Below, one piece after another: positions 1 to 11,341 of a stretch of 64,000 nt of DNA. Every line of letters begins with the position of its first letter. The stretch's first letter is position 1. The notes under the pieces are model-generated. The model saw only the letters and a list, made by a program, of their open reading frames with translations. It was not told the origin of the DNA and did no database searches. The DNA comes from Rhizodiscina lignyota (taxonomy: Eukaryota; Ascomycota; Dothideomycetes; Aulographales; Rhizodiscinaceae): the NCBI GenBank assembly GCA_010015805.1, contig ML978133.1, positions 186,001 through 250,000 of the forward strand. Reading direction: 5' to 3'. Position numbers and translations under genes: made by a program.

Positions 1-507
1 ACATCTCCGATGGGCAACGCAAACACCTCAACAGTCAACTCCCTCGGAAGAGGTTGTGCTGAGCAGATATGCGACAGGCAAGACTCACGTTTTGTAGACT
101 ATAAAGGTAGGTACGGAAGAGAGAGGCACATCAAGGACGAAAAGAGACGGCAACAGCACAGGAGGCTGAACGATAGATGATAATAGCCACCAGTATCGCA
201 CGGTATCACCGTATCAGGCTCTTGCCGAGTCAAAGAAATTGAATAGTTCCCCTTCTTGCTCTATACAGCAATAAGAGTCATAAACACATGGGTAGAAACT
301 AGAAAGCGAATGTGGATTTATCTAAAGAAGGTTATCGTCAACAACAAGTATCCTAGTCTCAGTACTTTTTTCCCTTTCTTCTTTTTAATATCATTCTGTT
401 TCGACATCCAGCTTGTGTTGAAGAGTTACTATTCCAAATCATGATCCAAAAATGTATCTCGATTCGCCCGATGAGCGCATGATAGTATGGTAACATAACA
501 TGCTGAT
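1..507. other. left-edge non-coding stretch
   Basis: I see no supportable gene here. A 62-codon plus-strand frame at 256-444 has no family signal. If the small secreted gene at 508-897 were not spliced a second time, its second exon would read on through this stretch to a stop at 359-361, but that tail is not like a secreted protein. Confidence 0.5.
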
Positions 508-897
508 TTAGCCAGGCTGTGGTCCGATTAGAGATTGCCTTCTTTGAGCTTAAAGGATGGCATACGCAGCTGGCCCCAGGGCCATTGTTAGAATGACAGC
601 TTTGACCATTGCTGCAAACAGAACCGGACGTGCACTAAATAAGGGAGATGTAAAGTTAGCTTATGGTGTTTAACTGGAGAAAAGATAGTTATAGCATCTT
701 GAAGCTGAATGACGTACGCATTGTCCTAGACCTGGATCGCCATTGACTTGACACAATATTGGGGCGAAACCGCTGCCGCCACACTCCGAGTCGGCCACAC
801 AGCTGCTGGCAAGTTGGCGCTCGAGGACTTGAGCTGAACCAAGGACTTGGGCTGAACCGAGGGCAGCGAGGAGGACTAAATGAAATACAGAACGCAT
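508..897 (-). CDS. small secreted cysteine-rich protein (effector-like)
   Basis: Predicted secreted protein of unknown function. Exon 1 is 897-718. It starts with ATG at 897 and encodes a hydrophobic signal peptide (MRSVFHLVLLAALGSA) in which GSAQVL is repeated twice in a row, then four Cys. An excellent GTACGT donor at 717 and a GCTAAC branch with TTTAG acceptor at 635 join it to exon 2 (634-566), which adds four more Cys (CTSGSVCSNGQSC... and ASC). A second intron (565-517, GTATGC to CACAG) would end the protein at 508-510 after about 85 residues with eight Cys, an even number suited to four disulfides. Without that intron the frame runs to 359 and gains a basic tail, which I think less likely. 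Size, Cys content and signal peptide fit effector-like or antimicrobial-type secreted proteins, but no family is recognised. Confidence 0.6.
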
Positions 898-1994
898 TTT
901 TAGCTGCTTTGGTGGGAGTCGTGCGGATGCAATCGCTGTGGTATGGAATGCTTCTGAGAATGTCTCGCCATAGGGAAGTATCCCTTTTTATACCGGGAGA
1001 CCACGGCTGAATGTTTGAACCATCTCTCAACTCAGAGGGATATCTCCCCAGAAACTGGAAGTAACCTTCGAAGTTCCTTTAGCCGCTTTGCGAAAAGTCG
1101 ACTTGCATATGAGTCTAACGTAAGACTTCGCATGCTCTTACTAAGCGTTGACATTGAACTTTGATCTCGTAGATCGATAACTCTTTAAGGAGGAGATAAT
1201 TCTACAATATCCAGGCGTTGTTGTTTCCCTTACAGATTTTTCCTGACCCTGCAGTCATCCCCATATGCGGAGGCGGGGCGGGCCGGACATGATTTTGCCT
1301 AATTGCAGCATTACCTTACAATTGTATCTGGCCCCTATATGTCCTATAAGGCACCTTCATCCCTTTTCTTAAACAGCATTCAGCCGAAGAAACAGGCAGG
1401 CCGCCCTGGAACCCCTAGCATCCAAACCGAGTCAACCGAATCTATAAATGCCATTCAGTCTTTGGCCGGCCAACGTCCTTCCCAAACAAGTACACTCTTC
1501 AGACATAGGACACAAGATGACGCGGGGAAGCTGGATGTAGATCTAAATACACGAGGAAAGCTGCATTTGACGGACGTTAAAAAGATGGAAGAGTATAGGC
1601 TAAGAGACCGTAGACGAATTTGGACTGAGAAGTAACTTGAAGATGCAAACGAGGATTCCAACCGAGCCCAAAAACCGAAAGAAATTCATCACCCCTGTTC
1701 GGCTGCCCGTGGGCCGGGGAATCGAACATAAGCGAATTAACATGTCCGCCGCATCGGAACAGGTCCAATCCTAAGGACAGGAAAACACAGAGCGATACTG
1801 AGCCCCCAAGCAACGTCCAACATTACTCGGCCTCTTCTCAAATTGTTCCAGGTTGAGGGAATCCTTCCATCAGCGTCATGACGACACGGAGTAGGGATCC
1901 TGGCGATCGGGCTCCTGATCCTGTCCACTGGTTAGACCGTTCCAAGGTCAGCTAACATGTCATTCGATTCAATTCGATTTCCCCGGCATGTCGT
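898..1994. other. intergenic, nothing recognised
   Basis: About 1.1 kb between the small secreted gene and the 3' end of the mosaic gene. Several short overlapping frames (for example 1303-1635) lack any family signal or convincing splice pattern. The left part is probably the promoter of the minus-strand gene ending at 897. Confidence 0.5.
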
Positions 1995-4393
1995 CTATGA
2001 CGATGCGGCGCCGTTCGTCCCTACGTTCTGAGACGCCAATGCTCTTGCAGCCTTCTCCGCAGCTTCTTTAGCCTGGCGAAGTCTCTCGCGCTCAATCGCA
2101 GCAGCCTCTTGCCTCCGTTGGAGCTCGGATTCTTGGGTTTTCTCATCTACGAGGCCACATCTTAGCCCTGAGTACGCGCAGGGGGGAATGATAATTCTGG
2201 AGAACGATTAAGCGTATGGGACTCACCAGAACTCTGGGGCTTGTGACGGAACCAGCCCGCAATCATGTTTCCCGCCTTCTTGATCGTTTTGAAGAGCAAA
2301 GAAAAATTCTGCTTGATAAAGCTGCTGCCGAAGACAAAATCCCAGACGTTGTCGAGTACGTCGGAAACATAGACGTCCCGACGAAAGGCCTTTCCAGAAA
2401 CACGAAACTGCATGTTGCGGATAACGCCCCGGATCGTGATTTCGTGCCCGCTGAGACTGTATGTTGGACATTCTTCGAAATTGGTAGAGACCTCTGACTC
2501 CCTTCCCATCTCACGGATCAATCTTCCGGAGCAGCAAAGAGGTACGTAGGAGCCAGAATCCATATATCCAGAGGCTGACATAGGAGGGAATCCACTCTTA
2601 TCTGGGAATTCCATCTCGCGGCTGAAAAATTGCTAGACAGAACTTCAGTCAGAATCGGAACGGGACCAGTGCATAGCGGACTCACCTCATCCGTCATGTC
2701 ATTCTCAATTCTTTGACGAGCCCCTCGACGGTGACGTGCTCTGGCCGGTGGCTGTAGGAATGGAGCATTGGGATGATACGATGCCTTCTGCTCAATCGGT
2801 TTGTCTGGAAATAAAGGGATCTCTTCGATACAATCAAAATCACATAATCCGAGTTCTTCACATTCGCGAGGAGAAACTGTTTTCCGTGGTATAGTAGATT
2901 CCTCGGGGCCATGAAGAGTTGCACTGCGGAAAACCGATGCACTACGGAAAACCGATGGAGTGTCTCGATTTTGTGTAGGACGAAATTGCTGCTCCGATGG
3001 ATGGGGCTCCAACTGGTAGCTGCACTGAGCCGCGAAATAGGTCCTCCGATAGCTTGTCCACATTTCGTCGGTAGAGGGAATATAGTCTCGCTTGTGGAAG
3101 CAGCGCAGATGCTCTTGGAGATTTTCGTTGCGAGTAAAACCACTGCCGGTGCTGCGTTTGCAGGTCGGTTCAGGACATAACAAATGCTTCCTCGTGCCCC
3201 CATGCAGCCCATGCACTTCACGCTGGTGTCGTAGCAGCCCGCCGCTGTAGGTGAAGCCTAGCAGCTTCGCGCACTCCGCTCGGTCGCAGCGATATGGTCT
3301 GTCGTGCTTATCCATATGCTTTCTACGATCGATTAATATGGCTCCCCGGTGATCGTGGAGTGTCTATGCTTACCCCCACTCGCATTTGCGGTCAAATGTA
3401 AGACCTGCACAGCTTGGATCTGCCTCACATATCATCTTTCCATCAGCGTTGCAGGGTGGATCGCGGCGAATCTTGGACGCATATCTACGAGGGGGAGCGA
3501 TGATGTGTGGGAGATCTGAGTCCGAGTCTGAGAGAGCTGCAGAAGCGTCTGTATCATTCATAGCTGAAGGCGAGGGCGACTGCATCAATTGCTCTTCGGG
3601 CAGAATTCCGTCCGCTAGAAGCAACGTGCTATCAAACTCTTCCTTGAGCATTACCACTAGATCTTCCTCGAGCTTTATCGCTTGCTCTTCCCACGCCTGC
3701 TTCTCCTTCTCGAGCTCTTCAGCACGCGCCTTCTTTCGCTGTCGAGAGTCAAGCCTTGAAGTAGAAGTTAGCGAATTGCTATCACCCAGAGGTTAAACGC
3801 CTAAAACTGGTCTGATATACAGAAAGGGGGACGTACGCAGCTTGCCGATTCCTGAGAAGTCGCTTTTGTTGTTTCAATTCCTTGATCATCTCCTCATCGG
3901 AGATCATCTTCTCAATGTTATCAAGGTTCAGTTCAGGAGGAATCTCGAACCGAGCATTCTTCTGAGGAGTAGTACTAGTAGATAAAGCACCGCCCGAGGG
4001 TAAACCTGCAGGATTCTGTCTATCGTTGCTCGCCCAAACCTTGAGTACATATATTGTATGGCCATCTAGGACCTTCACCTGCTCTAACGTATGATCTTCA
4101 CTGAGGCGGTGGCCAGAGAAGACAAGGCGTTGGCGGTCTACGGGAAGGTCGGTATATTCTGAGGAGATCTTGGATTTGAGGTCACGGATGGTCGTAGAGA
4201 GGGGTAGTGTGAAGACGCGCCTCTCACCCGAGGAGATTACTTTGATGGTGACTTGCGGCTCAAGCGCCTTGTCCGCGGCGGTGGGAAAAAGAGGTGTATG
4301 CTTGACGAAAGGAGCTCGTGTAAGGGGATAGTTGGGGATGGACATGTCGACGGGCCCGTAGTAGGCTTCCCCGGACCAGTAGTCCTTGTCCAT
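1995..4393 (-). CDS. mosaic protein: ubiquitin-like + bZIP + three C2H2 fingers + retropepsin-like domain
   Basis: Five exons (4393-3837, 3754-3374, 3322-2686, 2632-2227, 2146-1995) give 710 residues in perfect phase. Residues about 45-120 form a ubiquitin-like fold (QRLVFSGHRLSED, ending VYVLKV-like). Residues about 175-215 hold a bZIP signature RNRQAALDSRQRKK, created exactly across the first splice junction, followed by a short L-W-L-M heptad zipper. After an acidic Ser-rich linker come three C2H2 fingers (CEADPSC...HMDKH, CDRAEC...HQREVH, CPEPTC...HLRCFH); the first is completed across the second splice junction. The exon from 2632 carries a clan-AA aspartic-protease-like segment (YMDSGSYVPL, later WDFVFGSSFI). 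The last exon is an Arg/Glu/Ala coiled coil ending at TAG 1995-1997. Likely a nuclear regulator; the role is inferred from domains only. All four introns are 51-82 bp with good signals, so I favour one gene over two, but a transcript is needed. Confidence 0.75.
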
Positions 4394-4738
4394 TGTAAGA
4401 TGATTATGATGAAAACGTATGTCAGAATCGAGTTGGGCGCCTGATGCCGTTCTTGGAGTAATATGGCTTGGGCCAGTATGGGGAGCTCAGCGGGCGAAAA
4501 AGGAAGTGATATCTCACTCGCACTCGAGAGACCCCCGAGTGCAGGTAAGGCAGCAGAGGCACGAGTTGAAAATAATTTGGTGCTCTGGCGGGACACGACG
4601 CGTAGAAAAGAGAAGGCGGGCAAGGCAACTGGGTTGGGCACAGCCTCAGATGCGAACCATCGAAAAAGAAAACTCCGCAGGGCTTCCTTTCGCAGAACGT
4701 TTATTCCGTACGACCCTGCACTTTATCACCCTAATGAA

Positions 4739-5746
4739 ATGAAAGGTTATACAAAAATTGCGGCATTGATGTCGCAGTACCCTGAATCAGCCATAGTGAA
4801 GAGGTTCAGTGATTTAAACATTCAAAATATTCTCTACCTTCAGGCTGAGCTGGTTGGGCTGCAACAAGACTTACGAAGGTGTGAGGCTGAAAACGAAACA
4901 TCAAGAGACGTGGAGAAAGAACAATTATTGCTGGATTGGTACACTTTGAGCAGTACAAGAGATGGAGAAGAAGACAACGAGCAATGGCAGTTAGCACTTC
5001 GGATCCGTGAGAAGCTGAAGGAATATGGTGCCGTTCATCACTTGGCCATTTGTGACAGCAGGCGCTGAGGTTCGATGTTGTAGATGAAGCTGTCGTTCGA
5101 TACAGTCAAATGCTCTCCCTGCAAGAGCCCGGAGAGTATGAGCTCAGAAACCTTCAGGAGTGGTTCAGACGACCGACGATGGGAGCCGTGTACCTGACAG
5201 GCAGGGACCGAGATGTGTGGAAAGACGGAGTCGATCTCGTAGCTTTAAAGAGCGCAGAGCGGCATTATCCATTTGTAAGCTGGTTAAACGGACTCACTCC
5301 AACCTTCCATCGGATATTTGGGAAATACTATAAGGTACGTAAGTTGGGTTGAGTGTTGGAGAGGAGAATGTTGATGTAACAAGCACCCTGACCCAACAAC
5401 CGCCGACTTCGCTCCGAATACCGTCTACTACACCGACTCGAAGATATCTAGTTTTGCTGCTTTGATAGGTGCGGTGATTGCTTCACTGCTACCGGTTCTT
5501 GCCATTGTCGTCCTCTACTTTGTGACGGAGATGGGAAAGCGACTTGGTTTGGTGGCGGCGTTTACTGCAGTCTTCTCCATATGCCTTTGGTTTCTTACGG
5601 AGGGGCGGCTGATCGAAGTCTTCTCTGCGACGGCAGCGTAAGTACTTTCGTGAAGGGCGGCTTTAGAAAGACAGACGATGTTAACCAGGCATAGATTCTC
5701 CGCGGTCCAGGTTGTCTTCATAAGTACGAACACTCCAACAGGATGA
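4739..5746 (+). CDS. DUF6594 family membrane protein
   Basis: Fungal-specific membrane protein of unknown role. Exons 4739-5027, 5084-5334, 5384-5637 and 5695-5746 give 281 residues. The N-terminal part (MKGYTKIAALMSQYPE, then FSDLNIQNILYLQAELVGLQ) and the spliced junction IREKLKEYDEAVV match the DUF6594 pattern of an amphipathic helical region. The C-terminal third has two to three hydrophobic helices (ALIGAVIASLLPVLAIVVLYF; LGLVAAFTAVFSICLWFL). An upstream in-frame ATG at 4463 would add 92 residues without family resemblance, overlapping the shared promoter with the divergent gene at 4393, so I chose 4739, where the family normally begins. Members are abundant in Dothideomycetes and Sordariomycetes genomes; no biochemical function is known to me. 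Confidence 0.82.
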
Positions 5747-6147
5747 GATCCTTGCCAGGTGCTATATTAAACCCCTCCTACGGAGTAGTCAGACGAAAAC
5801 GTCATTTCTAGCAGCGGCCATGGGCAGGCTTGTATTACATACGATAGCATTAATCAATGTTCTGCATATAGCAAGCATTTGATATCATCGATTCATGTAT
5901 TCCATCTCCAATACCTCGATAACCATTCGAGCAATTCCAAAAAAGTGACGCTGCTTTTGACTAAACAAATCACACATAGCAGTGCAGGTATAATGAATCC
6001 GTAGGACGCCATCTCAAAAGCAAAATCTTTCCAGGCCGCCATAGCACAGTCCCACAATTCCAATCCATGAGGCCTTAACGCCTCTATCCCGCCATGTCTC
6101 CATCACTTCATCATATGTCCATGGGTGTCCCCCAGATTCGACATCAA
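5747..6147. other. convergent intergenic spacer
   Basis: Four hundred bases between two convergent 3' ends, moderately AT-rich, presumably holding both 3' UTRs and polyadenylation signals. No further gene is seen. Confidence 0.6.
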
Positions 6148-7473
6148 TCATTGCGTGCTCAACAAATCCTTGACGCTCATTCCTCTCCCACTCCATGCCC
6201 TGCGGTCGGTATTCAGCATCAACAGCGCACTCGCTGTGGCCTCATGGTCCTCGGTCGTCAGTTCTCGTGAGTTGCCTCTAGCGCTGATATCAACACTACT
6301 AGCACTTAGTGGGCCTTGACCCCGCTGCGCCTGAATCTCTGGCGAAGCAAGGCTTAGGCTCGGCAGCCGCGGCGGATACTGTTGTTGCTGCGCGAGGAAC
6401 GCAGGGGATGGCAATGTGCTGAGAGATTGATTCGCGCTAGTGCCGGGACGGCTGAATAGAGGAGACTGGGTTGCGGATGGAAGAATGGCGGGAGAAATTG
6501 AAGGACGGGATTGCGTGGCAGTAGAGCTTGTGTAGCGACGATCTTGGAAGGCGACGGGTTGTGCTGGTGGTGCTTCGGACATCTCGTCGTCAGACGCTTC
6601 CGAGTCTTCGTAGTCCCCATCGACGTTTGGGGTCGTACGGGTAGTAGTGGTCACGGAGGGAGGAGGGAGGGTAGTGAGGTTCTCGAGTCGGTCACTGGCG
6701 GAAGAGGGTTTGCAATTCTTGTGAGCGGCTTTCAGCTCGGCGACGCAGATTTCGAGGTAGCGCATATATTCTATGCTGGCCTGAGACACAAGTTAGCATT
6801 ACATTGGCCTACGAGTCTTTATCCAAATTCCTACCTGGAGGATAGCCAGCTTGTGCATGTCTTGGCCGCTACATGCTGGTATCATATCCTTCAAGACTCC
6901 AAACTCCTCATTCATCTTCGAGCGTCGTCGGCGCTCAATGAGACTATGCGCTGTCTTCCGAGCAATCTTCCTTCCAGCCGCCGTTGAAGCGGTAGGTTGC
7001 TTCTTCTTCCCACCAGTCGCACCAGCATTGCCATTCGCTGGTGGAGCAGTTGCGCCCTTGGTGGGCGAGTTCGACATCGGCGTCGACGGTTGCTGCTCTT
7101 GTACCTTCCCCTTCGCCGTCTGGGGCTTCATCTGAATAATCTTCCTAGAGCGCGTCGGCGGCGGAGGAAGCGCATAGTCCTCGCCATTGTTTGCGCCAAT
7201 TTCTGCGGCAGCGCTGGAGCGCTTTCGAGCGGAAGTTGAGGGTTGGCTCTTATCGAGGGCTTTCTGGCTCGACCTTGCTTCCGGCGACGCAGGCGAAAGC
7301 GGGCGGTACGAGGAGTCCGAGTTGGCGGAGGTGGTGCTGCTAGAACTGATGCTCGCGCGAGCGCTGTTTATGGCGGCGGGCGGGAGTTGGATGGTGTCGA
7401 GTTGAGCGGACAGCGCATTTGGCTTACCCGCAATGTCGGTCGAGGGCGCCGGGGTAGGCGGGAGGTTCGCCAT
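6148..7473 (-). CDS. bHLH transcription factor
   Basis: Two exons (7473-6835 and 6780-6148, one 54-bp intron) give 423 residues. Start chosen at 7473 because its context ACCATGG is strong and MANLPPTPAPS begins a low-complexity region; an upstream in-frame ATG at 7515 would add 14 residues. Residues about 175-240 hold the bHLH: basic region with HSLIERRRRSKMNEEF (H-x-E-R-x-R spacing that contacts E-box DNA), loop DMIPACSGQDM, helix 2 HKLAILQ joined across the intron to ASIEYMRYLE. The rest is Ser/Thr/Pro/Ala-rich and disordered; the C-terminus has a short conserved-looking block, GMSVKDLL. Expected to bind CANNTG elements as a dimer in the nucleus. The exact orthologue is not assigned. Confidence 0.88.
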
Positions 7474-9153
7474 GGTGCGCGCTGCTGGAGAGGAAAATTC
7501 AAAGAAAGAGTGCACTGAGATTTGAAAGAAGGGCTTGGCCTCTTCTTGAGAGGAGCGTGACGATCATTGATACGGCGATGAGGGCGAGGGGAGGACGGCA
7601 ACAAGACCTACATCTGCTCGCGTGCCAGTCTTGCAACCACCAGAGAACATGTGAGGCAAAAACGACCCAAGGCTAGGAGCGTGGCAGCGAGTTCCGCGCT
7701 GATTGGGCGTCGCCCGCCATGCTGCAGAAAGCGGGTAGATATTGATTTCCGCAGCAGCGGAGTAACGAATCGCTATTTCCCCCCAGACGCCCACGTGCGC
7801 GCTCAATTTGCGATGATGGCCATGAGGGTCTGCCCCGGCGCTGCCCTAGTCGCGCATTTCTTACGGTTATGTTGCATGTTCCGTACAGCCACTGCTACCA
7901 CCCGCTTTCGCAGTCTCCTTGTCTCATCGCCCGCGTAACCAAATCAGAGAGAGAAGCGAAGCACGAGCGATAACCGTTGAGCGCACTTTGGCCAGTCGCT
8001 GGGCTGCCGAACATATTTCATCGGCCAAAGTAGGAGGATCAGTGCGCCATCCTTCTCCACCCTTATCCGTGCTGCCGCGCAGGACAGGCCTGGAGGAACT
8101 GGAGACGCGATTTCGATAGCACGTGCTCCTGTTCGCACGCTGTTGCGCGGAAGATCGTGAGTCGCTCCTTCAGGCAAAACTTTTCTGGCGCGTAAAGCGG
8201 ACACACGCGACTCGGCGCCGCTCGTGCTTTCTAATGGGCCCTCAGTATGAGGGGATCGGAGGCGTATCTCTCGTCAGAGAGTGGAAATCCACCACTGTCC
8301 CTGCATGGCCGCCTTCATTTCTTTCCTTTGCAGCACGTGAAGCAGTTGCCATGAAGTAGGGGGAGCGGAGTGTACCTGCGGCGTTTCAACTCCATGGAAA
8401 GCACATCTATTCATCGCGATTCGTTCGATATCGAGCGGGAACCTGCCTAGAATACGCGGCACGTTGCAACCTCCGACATCTGACAGGGCGTTTGGCTGTG
8501 CGCTATGGACGTGCCAAGGTTCGTGAAGCTGGTGTTGAACATAAAGACACCCATTCTTCGTGATGCTACGCGTGATGGTTGAGCCGTGGTTTGACGCGGA
8601 GTTCGAATTCTCCGGCGATAGCGCGAACACTTCCTGAGCTGTGCTTTAACGTTGTGTTCGTTCTTCGACGATGGAGCTGGAGTTCGACGTAGACGCTAGA
8701 CTGTGCGATCGACGCGCCCCTAAGTGAACAGTTGCAACCCGACGCTAAGACCAGATTCTTTGCTGGGAACGCGAATACTAGGTACGTGAGCTGCAGTTGG
8801 GCCTCAATGACAGCGCGAACGCTTGTCAGATGGCGATTCAACAACAAGACCATCGCTATGCTCATCCACTTCACCTTGTGCATTAGCACCGTGTTCCATC
8901 AATCGTCTGCTTCGAGATCATTCACTGGCTCCGCGAATAGATGTCGAGATGCAAATCAAGCCCTCGTATTCATCAACAGTAAGTCTTGGATTAAACATTT
9001 GCGATTAACATTTGAAGGTATCTGGTTAATATCAATCGAACGAGCGGATCTCATCAAGAGCGTGCTCATGAGCGAGAGTGGATATACCCCAAACGAACCC
9101 AAAACGCCGTGTCGAAGCACTTTCCCGCGCATCTATGCATATCCCATCATCCG
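7474..9153. other. long intergenic region upstream of the bHLH gene
   Basis: About 1.7 kb, GC-balanced, with many short mutually overlapping frames and no recognisable product. It holds the promoter of the minus-strand bHLH gene on the left and the 3' region of the oxidase gene on the right. A 235-codon plus frame at 8732-9439 is largely the antisense of the oxidase tail and is not called. Confidence 0.5.
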
Positions 9154-11341
9154 TTATCTTTTTGTACTGGTAGTCGTCGCCTTCGTAGAGCTGGTCTTTT
9201 TTGAAGTCGTCTTCTTGTCATCGTCATCATCTTTGGTCTTCGTAGAGCTGGTCTTGCTCGAACTCGTCTTCTTATCATCATCGTCATCTTTAGTCTTTGT
9301 ACTCGAAGTTGTCTTCGACGAGCTCGATTTAGAGGTAGTAACTGTCTGCAAGGTAGTCGCGCTGCGTGTGCTCCAGTACTCCTCCAACTCCTCCTCGAGC
9401 TCGCTAACATCAGAGTATGCATCCAAGTCGGTAAAGTAATTGACCTTGTCTTCGATTGCAGAGTCAGAGAAGTCGCCTGTGCGATCGGTCAGATCGGTCG
9501 CGGAGAACGACTTTGCGCGGTACCGTGGCTCCATGGGATCGATGAAGTGTGTCTTCTCTGTGTAGCCGAAGTCTTCGAGCCCAGTGACATTGAAAGCAGC
9601 CATCATCTCGTGGTCTTCATGAATGAGGTTGTGGCAGTGGAACATATATCTAAATCATGTCAGCTTGGCAAATCCGAATGTTAACCTTAAAGGGCAAACT
9701 CACAGCCCGTCCCAAGGTGCATATCGTGCGATGACTTTAACTGTCTCGCCTTTCCCCAACCACACAACGTCCTTCAGGGCGACCTTCTCGTACGGTAGCA
9801 CGGTGTTGCGCTGGCCTCCTGTGCGCGAGATGATCTGGAAGTCGATGAGATGGATATGGATGGGATGCGTCCAACCGCCGGACGAGTTCTCAAGTTCCCA
9901 GACTTCTATAGCGCCACGCAGAGGCTTCGCCATGACGCGATTCGCTTCGTCCGCCCAGGTCACGCCGTTGATCTTCCACTGTCCTCCGCTGCTCTCGAAC
10001 CGGAAATGTCTGTCAACTGTGGTCTTGAACGGAGGGAATGGGACGTCACGGAGCTTTGAGGGAATAGGGCCATTATTCTCAGTGCTGGTGACCACTGTAC
10101 CCACGACAAAGCGCATGACACGGTCAGTCCCCGCGTATTTGGTGTCTGCGCCAATATCGCCGACATTCTTAAAAGTCAGATTCTTGCCTGCGTAGCTAGC
10201 AAAGTCAATAACCACCTCCCAACGCTCGGCCATTGAAATGTCGAGGTCGGTAGTCTGAACCGAGTTCAGAAGCAAGCCAGTATCCGAGCCGATGACCGTC
10301 ATGGGAATCTTAGTGCTGGTCTTCGTATCTTCAACCAACGAAAGCTCGAAGGAGCGGCTGACGGCAGAGTTCAAGAAGCGGAAGCGGTATTTGCGTGGCT
10401 CGACCTTGAGATACGGCCACGGTTGACCGTTAACGTGGAAGACGTCGCCATATATGGAGGTCTTCTCGCCATTCTTCTCAGGGTCCCAGAGCGAGCCATC
10501 TTTCTACTCAACGTTAGACTAGCTGTGGCGAGTGTTGATGGCGGAGAGTGAGCTTACATTGTAACGCCTTGACGAAAGACCGAGAGCCACTTCGTATTTG
10601 CCGGACGGGAGATTGAGTGCCTGCTCCTCAGGATCGGATAGAATATAGAAGCCTGCTTGGCCAAAGTAGGCATTCTCGGCAGTGTGGTCAATCGCATGGT
10701 CATGGTACCATAGGGTCCTTGCCGCCTGTACGTTTGGATAGTAATAGTCCTTGTATTGGCCTGGCTCTGTCGTGTCTTCTGCCCAACTAACAATATGTTA
10801 GAGTCATGAACTTGTAGAAGTCAAATTGGACTTACCCATCAAATGGGGCGCGGGAGTACGAGCCGTGAAGGTGCACAGAGTTTGCACGATCCGCGTGGTT
10901 AATGAATCGCACAATTGCTTCGCGGCCTTGGGTCATTCTGAAAGTTGGACCGGGAACTTGACCATCGTAACCGACCAGGCGCGTCTTGCCGAGGCCAGGG
11001 TAGAGTTGCTGTTCTACTGGCTTGATGTCGACTTCATAATAGTCGATTGGGTTCCCGGTGGCAGGGTTGGTGAAAGTTCTATACTCACACTTGTTAGGCT
11101 CTGAGGCAGGAGGTCAGAATGACATAAAGGTCGAAGCCGGTGCTGGTTGGCCGGACGTCTGGGACGAAAGAGGAGAAAGATAGAAGACTTACTTCAATGG
11201 AGACTTCGTCGATGGGAGGGGAAGAGGAAATTGGAAGAAATATTTGTACTCTGGGCTCTCCCAATCTTTTGCAAGGGAAAGAGTAGCGAATGACGAGAAA
11301 AGAAGTGCGTTAATTAGCATTATGAGAGTTATATGTGTCAT
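9154..11341 (-). CDS. secreted multicopper oxidase, bilirubin oxidase type
   Basis: Exons 11341-11193, 11078-10836, 10786-10558, 10503-9704 and 9649-9154 give 638 residues. A signal peptide (LIMLINALLFSSFATLSLA) precedes three cupredoxin domains. All four copper-ligand motifs are present: HLHGSYSRAPFDGW and WYHDHAIDHTAENAYFGQ (type 2/3 sites), HPIHIHLIDFQ, and HCHNLIHEDHEMM (type 1 Cys-His with a Met axial ligand). The spacing and wording match fungal bilirubin oxidases rather than laccases, so it likely oxidises tetrapyrroles or phenols using O2 outside the cell. Compared with typical members of about 570 residues it has a C-terminal tail with an acidic stretch then two near-identical Ser/Thr/Lys units each containing DDDDDKK. 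The first intron (114 bp, acceptor at 11079) was placed so that the frame enters TFTNPATGNPIDYYEVDI. The true substrate is unknown. Confidence 0.9.

Noticed and set aside
4463-4738. In-frame upstream extension of the DUF6594 gene
   Set aside because: Sequence lacks family resemblance and would sit in the divergent promoter only 70 bp from the other gene's start. ATG 4739 fits the family better.
8597-8618. Palindromic GGAGTTCGAATTCTCC resembling a tRNA T-arm
   Set aside because: Loop is eight bases and no acceptor, D-arm or anticodon arm fits at the right distance.
8732-9439. 235-codon plus frame with a Leu/Val/Phe-rich tail
   Set aside because: The second half is the antisense of the oxidase Asp/Lys/Ser tail, which explains the hydrophobic runs.
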